5,801 bases of DNA. Source: Chloroflexota bacterium (GTDB lineage Bacteria; Chloroflexota; Anaerolineae; B4-G1; SLSP01). The position numbers were made by a program, and so were the translations under genes. The DNA lies in contig JAAZNO010000092.1 of assembly GCA_012798275.1 (NCBI GenBank), forward strand, positions 1-5,801, read 5' to 3'. Under the pieces are notes generated by a model. That model was not told the DNA's origin and searched no databases. It saw only the letters and a program-made list of their open reading frames with translations. Positions 1-5,513 of this stretch are shown here, piece by piece (the first letter of the stretch is position 1; every line of letters starts with the position of its first letter).

Positions 1-294
1 GGCGCTCGTCCCTCCGCCGTTGCCGGCCGCGCCGAAGCGGCGATAGAGCAGTTCCCCCTGACGGATGGTGGCCGTCGAGGGGAGCAGGCGCACGATGCCA
101 AGCCCCAGGGTAGTTTTCCCGGAGCCGCTCTCGCCGATGATCGCCAGCGCTTCGCCGCGACCTACGTCAAAGGAGACGTTACGTACCGCTTGCACGTCCC
201 CCCGCTTGGCCTGATAGGTGATCGTCAATCCTTGCACTGACAACGCCGGCGCGCTGGTCCGTTGAGCCGTGGATACATGGATGGGCTGGCTCAT
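1..294 (-). CDS. Opp/Dpp-type peptide ABC transporter ATPase, N-terminal part (cut by window edge)
   Basis: This is the cytoplasmic ATP-binding subunit of a peptide or muropeptide importer; ATP hydrolysis drives transport through the two permeases encoded just upstream. Only 98 codons are present, starting at ATG 294-292 and open to the left edge, against roughly 320-350 residues for a full OppD/DppD. I translated it directly. An aromatic A-loop residue (Tyr27, in LTITY) precedes the Walker A motif GESGSGKT at residues 54-61; Q-loop, signature and Walker B lie outside the window. The phrase GESGSGKTT is typical of the Opp/Dpp ATPase family. The start lies 1 nt after the stop of the preceding permease, and its G-rich ribosome-binding site is inside the last codons of that gene, suggesting translational coupling. 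Whether it is an OppD-like or OppF-like subunit cannot be told from this part; position after the permeases favours OppD/DppD. Confidence 0.93.
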   Translation of the reverse strand, partial: MSQPIHVSTAQRTSAPALSVQGLTITYQAKRGDVQAVRNVSFDVGRGEALAIIGESGSGKTTLGLGIVRLLPSTATIRQGELLYRRFGAAGNGGGTSA

Positions 295-295
295 C

Positions 296-1186
296 TCACA
301 CCCCCCTCTGCAATCGCGGGTTGAAGATTTCTTCCAGGGAACGCGAGAGCATCACCAGCGAAATTTGGAAGAGAATGATGGCCCCCATCGGCACCAGCAG
401 ACTGGCGGCCGCGTTGGGGTTGTAGATGGCGTTCTTGGCGTAGGCCAGGCTGAACATCACGCCCCAGTTGTTGCCGAAGGGCACGACGCCCAGGAAGACC
501 AGGCCTGTTTGGGAGTAGATCGCGCTGGTCATGGCGTTGATCATGGCGATGACGATGTAGCTCATCATGTTGGGCAGCATTTCGCGGAAGATGATGTGCG
601 CCGACCCCAAATCTAGCAGCTGCGCCGCCTCGATGTATTCTCGCTGTTTCAGGGAGAGCACCTGCGAGCGGATTTGGCGCGCCAGACCGGGCCAGCCAAA
701 GAACGCCAGGAAGAGCGCCAACATCCACACGTTCTCCAACCGTACGAGAGTGGCGACCACGACGAGGAGCAAAAAGCGGGGGATGGTCAGCCACATGTCG
801 GTGATGCTCATCAGCAGGCTGTCCACCCAGCCGCCGAAGAAGGCGCTGGCGGCGCCGACGGTCACCGCGACGAGCGTGGTCAGAATCCCCGCCAGGAAGG
901 CCACGATCAGGACGTCGCGCCCGCCATGGATGACCATCTTCCACATCTCGCGCCCCTGAAAGTCGGTGCCAAGGGGATGGGCTGCCGAAGGCGGCTGATA
1001 GATTTGTTCCACGTGGGCCTGCGTCTCCGGCGGCACGATCAGCGGTCCCACCAGGGACATGAACGTCATCAGGACGAAAATGATCAGCCCCAACAAGCCG
1101 ATTCTGTTGCGCGCCAGGAGTTTGAGGGTGCGGAGCGCCTCGTTGGGGCGTTTCTGCGGCGCCGGTGCCGTTTCTATCTTACTCAC
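296..1186 (-). CDS. Opp/Dpp-type peptide ABC transporter permease, DppC/OppC-like
   Basis: This is an inner-membrane permease subunit, 296 residues, normal length for DppC/OppC. An OppC-type N-terminus has a first membrane helix at about residues 30-51, followed by the HPLGTD motif (70-75) that marks this subfamily. A binding-protein-dependent transport domain follows, with hydrophobic segments near 92-116, 136-162, 208-234 and 262-282. The cytoplasmic EAA loop that contacts the ATPase is at about 183-206 (EYIEAAQLLDLG, then LPN). The start is GTG 1186-1184, placed immediately after the TAA of the upstream permease, with a strong GGAGGTG 7 nt upstream. It would form the heterodimeric pore with the preceding gene product. 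The substrate is inferred from neighbours to be peptides or muropeptides; the sequence itself does not distinguish these from nickel or oligosaccharide substrates of the same family. Confidence 0.95.
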   Translation of the reverse strand: MSKIETAPAPQKRPNEALRTLKLLARNRIGLLGLIIFVLMTFMSLVGPLIVPPETQAHVEQIYQPPSAAHPLGTDFQGREMWKMVIHGGRDVLIVAFLAGILTTLVAVTVGAASAFFGGWVDSLLMSITDMWLTIPRFLLLVVVATLVRLENVWMLALFLAFFGWPGLARQIRSQVLSLKQREYIEAAQLLDLGSAHIIFREMLPNMMSYIVIAMINAMTSAIYSQTGLVFLGVVPFGNNWGVMFSLAYAKNAIYNPNAAASLLVPMGAIILFQISLVMLSRSLEEIFNPRLQRGV

Positions 1187-1198
1187 TTATTCACCTCC
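1187..1198 (-). promoter_or_regulatory. Abutting stop/start with embedded ribosome-binding site
   Basis: Reading leftward, the first permease ends GGAGGTGAATAA and the next gene begins at once with GTG. The GGAGG at 1198-1194 is read both as the last Gly codons of one protein and as the ribosome-binding site of the next, 7 nt before the start. The arrangement decides the GTG start and implies coupled translation of two subunits needed in equal amounts. Confidence 0.85.
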
Positions 1199-2263
1199 AC
1201 CGGTGACGCGAATGCGCGGATCGAGCCAGCCATACAGCAGATCCGCCAGCGCCGTGGAGAGAATCACCGTGATGGTCGTGACGAGGAGGATCCCTTGCAT
1301 GACGGGATAATCGCGTTTGGCGATGGCCTGGTTCAGCAGCAGGCCGATGCCCTGGTAGACGAAGATGGACTCGATCAGAATCGAGCCGCCGACGGCAAAG
1401 CCCAGGGAGATGGCCAGCCCGGTGATCAAGGGCAGGCTGGCGTTACGGCCCACATACGCCGTGATGATGCGAAGGTCGGGCAGACCGCGCGCGCGGGCCA
1501 CGGTCACATAATCCTCGCCCAGGGTGCTGATGGTGCTGCTGCGCATGGACAACATCCAGCCGCCCAGGGTGGAGAAGACGTACACCGCGCCGGGGACGGC
1601 GTAATGCTTGAACAGATCCACGAGGAAGGCCGTGGTGAAGCCCGGCTTGATGCCCGGCGAGAGGGACCCGCGCATGAAGTTCAACGGCACCACCTTCCAG
1701 GTCACGCCGAGCAACAGCACCAGGACGATGGCAGTGAGCGTATTGGGGATGGATTCGATCGCGGCGCTGAAGTTGGTGAGCGCATGATCAATGAACGAGT
1801 TGCGCCAATAGGCCGCCAGTGTCCCCAGGAACATGCCGATGATGAAGCTGATGAGCAGCGACGTCCCGACGCTGAACAGCGTCCACGGCAACCGCTGGGC
1901 GATCAGCGTGGCGACCGGCTTGTTGATCGCCAGCACGTAGGAATCCCCCAGATCGCCGTGGAGTAGATTGGTCATGTAATCCAGGTATTGCTTGCCCAGC
2001 GGGGCATCCAGGTCAATTCGCAGCAGGCTTGCGGCCCGGGCGTAGGCCTCCTCGGAAGAGAGGCCGCTGTCCATGAGGCTCATCACCATGATCTCCACCG
2101 GATTTCCGGGCAGCGCGCGGATGATGAAAAACGTCAGCGTCATCACGATCCAGACAATGAGGAGTTTCTTGGCGATGGTGCGCACCCAGTAATTCGTCGC
2201 GATTTTCTCCAGATAATACGAGGCTGTTTTCTTCGGCGGTCCAACCGTGGCCCTTGAACTCAT
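1187..2263 (-). CDS. Opp/Dpp-type peptide ABC transporter permease, DppB/OppB-like
   Basis: This is an inner-membrane permease subunit, partner of the DppC-like gene that follows without a gap. It has 358 residues, slightly longer than typical DppB (about 310-340), because some 30 polar residues precede the first membrane helix (about 34-50). Family marks include the ALPGNP motif at 50-55, GDLGDSY at 103-109, RLPWTL at 124-129, and an EAA loop at about 250-275 (EDYVTVARARGL, then NASLP). The FVYQGIG segment (301-307) and the C-terminal YGWLDPRIR (344-352) are also typical. Hydrophobic segments lie near 128-152, 172-190, 220-240, 274-300 and 322-346. The start is ATG 2263, supported by a GGAGGG ribosome-binding site about 6 nt upstream, in a 17-nt gap after the NamZ stop. 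The short gap places the transporter in the same operon as NamZ, which is the main reason to infer a murein-derived substrate. Confidence 0.95.
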   Translation of the reverse strand: MSSRATVGPPKKTASYYLEKIATNYWVRTIAKKLLIVWIVMTLTFFIIRALPGNPVEIMVMSLMDSGLSSEEAYARAASLLRIDLDAPLGKQYLDYMTNLLHGDLGDSYVLAINKPVATLIAQRLPWTLFSVGTSLLISFIIGMFLGTLAAYWRNSFIDHALTNFSAAIESIPNTLTAIVLVLLLGVTWKVVPLNFMRGSLSPGIKPGFTTAFLVDLFKHYAVPGAVYVFSTLGGWMLSMRSSTISTLGEDYVTVARARGLPDLRIITAYVGRNASLPLITGLAISLGFAVGGSILIESIFVYQGIGLLLNQAIAKRDYPVMQGILLVTTITVILSTALADLLYGWLDPRIRVTGGGE

Positions 2264-2280
2264 CTATCTCCCTCCCACCT

Positions 2281-3438
2281 CTAAGCATACAGCAGATAGG
2301 GTCTGCGGCGTTCTGCAAACGCGGCGAGATCGCTTTCCCATTCAGCGACCAGCGCGGTCGCCGGTTCGCCGGCGATCAGTCCCTCTCGCACCCGCGCCGA
2401 ACCGGTGAGCAGGTCCAGATGCGCGGGGTGACCCTCCCAACTGGAGGGCAGAAAGGCGAACTCCTGGGGAGCAGTGGCCCGGCAGGCAGCCAGAACGTGC
2501 ACTCCCAACGCGACCGGGCGCAGCGCGTCTCTGTCGGTCACGTGGACCTGGACTCCGCCGCACCGCTGGCCCGCGTGTTTGTCCGCCGTCGGGATGAACG
2601 TGTGAGGGCGGAACCGCACCCCCGGCAACGCCAGCGCGTTGAGCCGTTGGGCCAGCGCGTAGCCGTCCAGCCAGGGCGCGCCGCAGACTTCGAAGGGCAG
2701 CGCCGTCCCCCGGCCTGCGGAGACGTTGGTCCCCTCCAGAAAACACATGCCGGGATAGACGGTAGCGGTGGAAAGATGCGGCATTGCCGGCGAGGGAATG
2801 ACCCACGGCAAGCCGGTTTGGTCGAACCACTGCGGGCGTCGCCAGCCCCGCAGCGGTATGACGGTCAGCTCCGCGCCGAGGGCGTACTCGCCGTTCATCC
2901 ACAGTGCCAGCTCGCCCGGCGTCATCCCGTGGCGGATGGGGATGGGGATCACACCGACGAACGACTCGAAGCCCGGCGCCACGAGCGGCCCTTCGAGGGT
3001 CACGCCGTTGAGCGGATTGGGGCGGTCGAGCACCCACACCGGCTTGCCGGCCCGCGTCGCCCCTTTGAGGAGATGCCAGAGCGTGCTCGTGTAGGTGTAG
3101 AAGCGCACCCCCACGTCCTGCATGTCAAAGAGCACTACATCCACGTCGGCGAGCATGTCGGGCGTCGGTTCCCGCGTCGCGCCGTAGAGGCTGTAGATGG
3201 GCAATCCCGTGCGCACCTCGACGCCGTGTCCTACGGCGGCGCCATCGGCTGCCGCGCCCGCCAGGCCATGTTCCGGGCCGTAGAGCGCCGTGAGGGTCAC
3301 CCCAGCGGCGCACAACGCTGCGACGGCGTCGGTGAGGTCGGGCGTCACCGCTGCGGCATGGGTCGCCAGGCCCACCCGCTGCCCGCGCAGCCGATCCAGG
3401 TGCTCGTGCAGCAACTGTACCAGGCCTGTTTCGATCAA
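2281..3438 (-). CDS. namZ: Exo-beta-N-acetylmuramidase NamZ (DUF1343, GH171), probably cytoplasmic
   Basis: NamZ enzymes release N-acetylmuramic acid from the non-reducing end of peptide-free peptidoglycan fragments. The 385-residue product covers the whole family domain: GPEHG (54-58, containing a conserved Glu), FDMQDVGVRFYTY (104-116), DRPNP (138-142), PIRHGMTPGEL (167-177) and EGTNVSAGRGT (235-245), ending in a domain with ARVREGLIAGE. The frame is open far upstream, to 3846, but that part overlaps gntR and repeat DNA and has no family similarity. I place the start at TTG 3438-3436 because GGGAGGGGG ends 3 nt before it and family similarity begins at once (LVQLL, then LRGQRVGLATH). With this start there is no signal peptide, unlike the secreted Bacillus enzyme, so the protein should act inside the cell on imported fragments. 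It lies between a NagR-like regulator and an Opp-type transporter. Confidence 0.92.
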   Translation of the reverse strand: MIETGLVQLLHEHLDRLRGQRVGLATHAAAVTPDLTDAVAALCAAGVTLTALYGPEHGLAGAAADGAAVGHGVEVRTGLPIYSLYGATREPTPDMLADVDVVLFDMQDVGVRFYTYTSTLWHLLKGATRAGKPVWVLDRPNPLNGVTLEGPLVAPGFESFVGVIPIPIRHGMTPGELALWMNGEYALGAELTVIPLRGWRRPQWFDQTGLPWVIPSPAMPHLSTATVYPGMCFLEGTNVSAGRGTALPFEVCGAPWLDGYALAQRLNALALPGVRFRPHTFIPTADKHAGQRCGGVQVHVTDRDALRPVALGVHVLAACRATAPQEFAFLPSSWEGHPAHLDLLTGSARVREGLIAGEPATALVAEWESDLAAFAERRRPYLLYA

Positions 3439-3441
3439 AGG

Positions 3442-3450
3442 CCCCCTCCC
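3442..3450 (-). promoter_or_regulatory. Ribosome-binding site that fixes the TTG start of namZ
   Basis: Reading leftward the sequence is GGGAGGGGG, then CCT, then TTG. The GGAGG core lies about 6 nt before the TTG. No ATG or GTG with comparable spacing exists between the repeat tract and the first conserved NamZ residues, so this site decides the start and excludes an N-terminal signal sequence. Confidence 0.75.
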
Positions 3451-3534
3451 AGAAATCAGCGAATCAGCGAATCGGCGAGTCCGCACGTTACCACGTTCGC
3501 ACGTTCGCACCTTAACATGTTCGCACGTTTTTCT
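3451..3534. repeat. Octamer-periodic repeat tract between gntR and namZ
   Basis: On the plus strand two 8-bp series run back to back. The first is AGAAATC (partial), AGCGAATC, AGCGAATC, GGCGAGTC (3451-3481). After CGCAC (3482-3486) comes GTTACCAC, GTTCGCAC, GTTCGCAC, CTTAACAT, GTTCGCAC, GTTTTTCT (3487-3534). The tract fills nearly all of the 100-nt gap between the two genes. It remains open in the namZ frame but has no protein-like character. Function is unknown: it might be a neutral simple repeat, an mRNA spacer or a dispersed genomic repeat. A related tract lies at 4419-4470. Confidence 0.8.
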
Positions 3535-3538
3535 ACGC

Positions 3539-4270
3539 TCAGAATACCTGCAGGGTCGTGCGGAATTTGTAACGATCGCCCCGATAGACCGAGACGGTGT
3601 ATTCGAGTCGCACGTCCTGATCGGTGGTGGTAAGGCGCTCCATCTTGAGGATAGCGGCGGGCGGATGCATCTTGAGCAGGGCGAGTTCCTGGGGATTGGC
3701 AAGTCCCGCCTCGATGGTCTGCTCTGCGCGTACCAGCCGTAGCTGATACTCCGTCTGCAAAACGTGATACAGAGAGGTATAAGAAAAATCGTGCTGCAAA
3801 ATGTCCTTGCAGTAGCTATGATTGAGATACGACGTCTCAATGGCAAGCGGCATGCCGTTGGCCAGCCGCAGCCGCGAGAGGAGCACCAGCTCCGTCTCCA
3901 GGGTGACCTGTAAGCGCTCGGCGAGATCGGGCGTCGCTGGGATCAGCCGCGCCTCCAGCACCTGGCTGGATGGCGTGCCGCCGCGCTCGAGCACATCCTG
4001 ACTGAAGCCGGTGAGGGTGCGCAGCTGTTGATTGATCTTCGGCTCGCTGACGAAAGTGCCCTTCCCGGCGCGCGAGTAGACCAATCCCTCGTGGATCATC
4101 TCGTTGATCGCCTGTCGCACGGTCGTCCGGCTGACCCCAAACTGCTCGCAGAGCTCGCGCTCCGAGGGCAGCTGCTGATGGGGCGCCAGCTGATTGCTGG
4201 TGATCTGCATCAGGAGTGAGTTCTTGAGCTGCACGTACAAGGGGGTAGGTGCTTCGCGCTTCAGTTCCAT
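3539..4270 (-). CDS. GntR/HutC-family repressor with UTRA domain, NagR-like
   Basis: This is a cytoplasmic DNA-binding regulator of 243 residues, the length I recall for Bacillus NagR (YvoA). The N-terminal winged helix (about 8-76) has the family core PSERELCEQFGVSRTTVRQA (35-54) and the wing GKGTFVSEP (69-77). A UTRA ligand domain follows at about 96-238 and ends with the NagR-like SVYRGDRYKF (227-236). From recollection, residues that bind the amino-sugar phosphate in NagR are Arg133, Arg135, Glu145, Ser165, Tyr167, Glu222 and Tyr228. The equivalents here are Arg133, Arg135, Glu145, Ser166, Tyr168, Glu223 and Tyr229, all conserved. The effector is therefore inferred to be a phosphorylated amino sugar such as GlcNAc-6-P, GlcN-6-P or MurNAc-6-P. 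The ATG start aligns with NagR; its AAAGGGG ribosome-binding site is only 3 nt away, somewhat close. Its own promoter and operator lie directly upstream. Confidence 0.94.
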   Translation of the reverse strand: MELKREAPTPLYVQLKNSLLMQITSNQLAPHQQLPSERELCEQFGVSRTTVRQAINEMIHEGLVYSRAGKGTFVSEPKINQQLRTLTGFSQDVLERGGTPSSQVLEARLIPATPDLAERLQVTLETELVLLSRLRLANGMPLAIETSYLNHSYCKDILQHDFSYTSLYHVLQTEYQLRLVRAEQTIEAGLANPQELALLKMHPPAAILKMERLTTTDQDVRLEYTVSVYRGDRYKFRTTLQVF

Positions 4271-4289
4271 GGGCCCCTTTGTGGTAATG

Positions 4290-4315
4290 ACTGGTCATGA
4301 TAGGTAGATACCAGT
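4290..4315. promoter_or_regulatory. Probable GntR (NagR/DasR-like) operator
   Basis: The inverted repeat ACTGGT (4290-4295) and ACCAGT (4310-4315) has a 14-nt spacer, so the arms are about two helical turns apart. Nested in it is GGT-AGAT-ACC (4303-4312). Read leftward this gives ACTGGTATCTACCT, close to the TGGT-N4-ACCA core of known NagR and DasR sites, with one outer mismatch. It begins right after the -10 box and covers the predicted transcription start near 4309, where a bound repressor would block initiation. The adjacent GntR gene is the obvious binder, so autoregulation of the operon is inferred. Confidence 0.7.
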
Positions 4316-4344
4316 ATCATAGGCGAAAAACGGCAAAATGTCAA
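4316..4344 (-). promoter_or_regulatory. Sigma70-type promoter for the gntR-namZ-transporter operon
   Basis: Reading leftward, a perfect -35 box TTGACA (4344-4339) is followed by a 17-nt spacer and the -10 box TATGAT (4321-4316), one mismatch from consensus. Initiation is expected near 4309, giving a leader of about 40 nt before the gntR ATG at 4270. The operator begins just downstream of the -10 box. This promoter would serve gntR, namZ and the transporter; the epimerase and NlpC/P60 genes lie upstream and must use another. Confidence 0.8.
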
Positions 4345-4362
4345 GAGGGCGCCGTCGAAGGC

Positions 4363-4374
4363 TGACAAATGTCA
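4363..4374. other. Short palindrome TGACA-AA-TGTCA
   Basis: A 12-bp element with perfect 5-bp arms and a 2-nt centre sits about 20 bp upstream of the -35 box of the gntR promoter. A second weak dyad (TCACC and GGTGA, 4372-4387) overlaps it. It could be a site for another regulator, but palindromes this short arise by chance, so confidence is low. Neither dyad is followed by a T run in the leftward direction, so no terminator is called. Confidence 0.25.
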
Positions 4375-4418
4375 CCTTTTGGGGTGATTATGGGAAGGAT
4401 TTGGAAGACGATAGGGCC

Positions 4419-4470
4419 GTGCGGCCGTGTGAACGTGAACACGGTCGCACGCGCCCACGTTCACACGGCC
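4419..4470. repeat. Octamer-periodic tract containing a perfect 15-bp inverted repeat
   Basis: Eight-base steps run GTGCGGCC, GTGTGAAC, GTGAACAC, GGTCGCAC, GCGCCCAC, GTTCACAC, then GGCC. The 15-nt arm at 4423-4437 is exactly the reverse complement of 4456-4470, with an 18-nt loop between, so a long hairpin can form in RNA or single-stranded DNA. The right arm includes the TGA stop (4463-4461) and the last two sense codons of the epimerase gene. No T run follows in the leftward direction, so it is not a classic intrinsic terminator, though it could still stabilise the mRNA 3' end or act as a dispersed repeat element. Confidence 0.75.
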
Positions 4471-5465
4471 TGATGCCGCGCGACGACGCCGATGCCGGGG
4501 CGGTCGGGGAGGAGCAGGCGCGCGCCCTCATAGCGGAGGCCCTCGAAGGGGTCGTTCTTCACCAGCAGCGGACCGTCGAGATCCACTGCATCGCACAGGG
4601 GCGCCAGATGCGCGGCCGCCGTCACGCCCACCGAGCTTTCCACCATGCAGCTGAGCATCACCTGCATGTCGTGCGCTCGCGCCGTGTGAATCGCGCGCAG
4701 CGCTTCGCGGATGCCGCCCGTTTTCATCAATTTGATGACCACGCCATCCACGGCGCCGGCGTGAGCGGCCACGTCGCGCGCAGTCTTCACGCTTTCATCG
4801 GCGAAGATGGGGACGCCGGTCTTCAGCGCTCGCAGCCGGCGCAATCCTTCGAGGTCGCCCACGGGGAGGGGCTGTTCCAGCAGCTCGATCCCGAAATCGG
4901 CCAGCCGCGGCAGCCAGGCCTCAGCCTGCTCGCGGCTCCAGCCAGCGTTGGCGTCCAACCGCAGCCGGGCAGCGGTCGCCTGACGGATCGCGGCGAGCCG
5001 GGCCGCATCTTCCTCGCTGCCCACTTTGATTTTGAGGAGGGGCAGTCCCGCCTCCCGTGCGCGTTCTGCCATCGCCTCCGGGGTGTCCATGGCGATAGTG
5101 AACGAGGTGAGGGGGATCCGCGCCGGGTCGAGCCCCAGCAGGCGGTAGAGCGGCTGTCCCAGGCGTTGTCCCCACAGGTCGTGCAGGGCGATGTCCACGC
5201 CCGCGCGGGCAGCCTGCGAGCCCGGCGGCAGCTGCGCCAGGAGCTCTTCCAGCAGACAGGGATCGTCGCCCTGGAGCGCGCCCACTGCGGCCAGGTAGGC
5301 CATGATGCCGGCCGGCGTCTCGCCGTGATAGGCGACGGCTGCCGCCTCGCCGACGCCTTCCGCGATGCGGACGAGCACATTGTGCCGTTGGTCGCTCGCC
5401 CCATGGGCGATACGGAAAGTGGTGCGCAGCTCGAGCGTCAAAGGAGCATACGTAATTGGCAACAT
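4461..5465 (-). CDS. Dipeptide epimerase, L-Ala-D/L-Glu epimerase type (enolase superfamily)
   Basis: The family inverts the alpha carbon of the second residue of a dipeptide, classically L-Ala-D-Glu to L-Ala-L-Glu, so that murein peptides can be catabolised in the cytoplasm. The 334-residue product has the complete enolase-superfamily active site. It holds the catalytic Lys pair KIK (145, 147), metal ligands Asp171 (LDANAGW), Glu197 (LLEQPL) and Asp223 (FADES), and the opposite-face Lys245 (IKLMKTGG). The DLDGP motif (295-299) matches the Asp-x-Asp that binds the dipeptide amino group. The N-terminal cap loop reads FRIAHG (17-22) rather than the Arg24-bearing loop of Bacillus YkfB, so exact dipeptide preference is open. 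I chose ATG 5465 rather than the in-frame ATG at 5492 because GGGAGG lies 4 nt upstream and the family fold begins there. It follows the NlpC/P60 gene by 48 nt, a likely enzyme pair. Confidence 0.93.
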   Translation of the reverse strand: MLPITYAPLTLELRTTFRIAHGASDQRHNVLVRIAEGVGEAAAVAYHGETPAGIMAYLAAVGALQGDDPCLLEELLAQLPPGSQAARAGVDIALHDLWGQRLGQPLYRLLGLDPARIPLTSFTIAMDTPEAMAERAREAGLPLLKIKVGSEEDAARLAAIRQATAARLRLDANAGWSREQAEAWLPRLADFGIELLEQPLPVGDLEGLRRLRALKTGVPIFADESVKTARDVAAHAGAVDGVVIKLMKTGGIREALRAIHTARAHDMQVMLSCMVESSVGVTAAAHLAPLCDAVDLDGPLLVKNDPFEGLRYEGARLLLPDRPGIGVVARHQAV

Positions 5466-5469
5466 TTTT

Positions 5470-5475
5470 CCTCCC
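5470..5475 (-). promoter_or_regulatory. Ribosome-binding site that fixes the epimerase start
   Basis: Read leftward this is GGGAGG, followed by AAAA and the ATG at 5465-5463. The upstream in-frame ATG at 5492 has no such site, so the shorter 334-residue product is preferred. Confidence 0.75.
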
Positions 5476-5513
5476 GATATCGAATCCGGCATCGAACGGG
5501 GCCTGGGCTCCCC

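Noticed and set aside
674..1966. Plus-strand open frame of 430 codons opposite the two permeases
   Set aside because: Low-complexity His/Gln/Asp/Gly composition, no motif, and it crosses the junction of two well-supported genes.
3451..3534. CRISPR array
   Set aside because: Units are only 8 bp and run without unique spacers of the expected length; no cas gene is present.
2254..3633. Long plus-strand open frame of 459 codons opposite namZ
   Set aside because: The translation is rich in Arg, His, Gln and Gly with no recognisable domain, while the opposite strand encodes a full NamZ. It is an antisense shadow caused by high GC.
3439..3846. N-terminal extension of namZ to an ATG at 3846
   Set aside because: It would overlap 308 nt of gntR in another frame and read through the octamer repeats; a strong ribosome-binding site before TTG 3438 gives a better start.
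4372..4470. Rho-independent terminator after the epimerase
   Set aside because: The 15-bp hairpin and the small TCACC/GGTGA dyad are not followed by a T run in the direction of transcription.
5466..5513. Separate promoter for the epimerase
   Set aside because: The 48-nt gap after the NlpC/P60 stop holds a ribosome-binding site but no credible -35/-10 pair.
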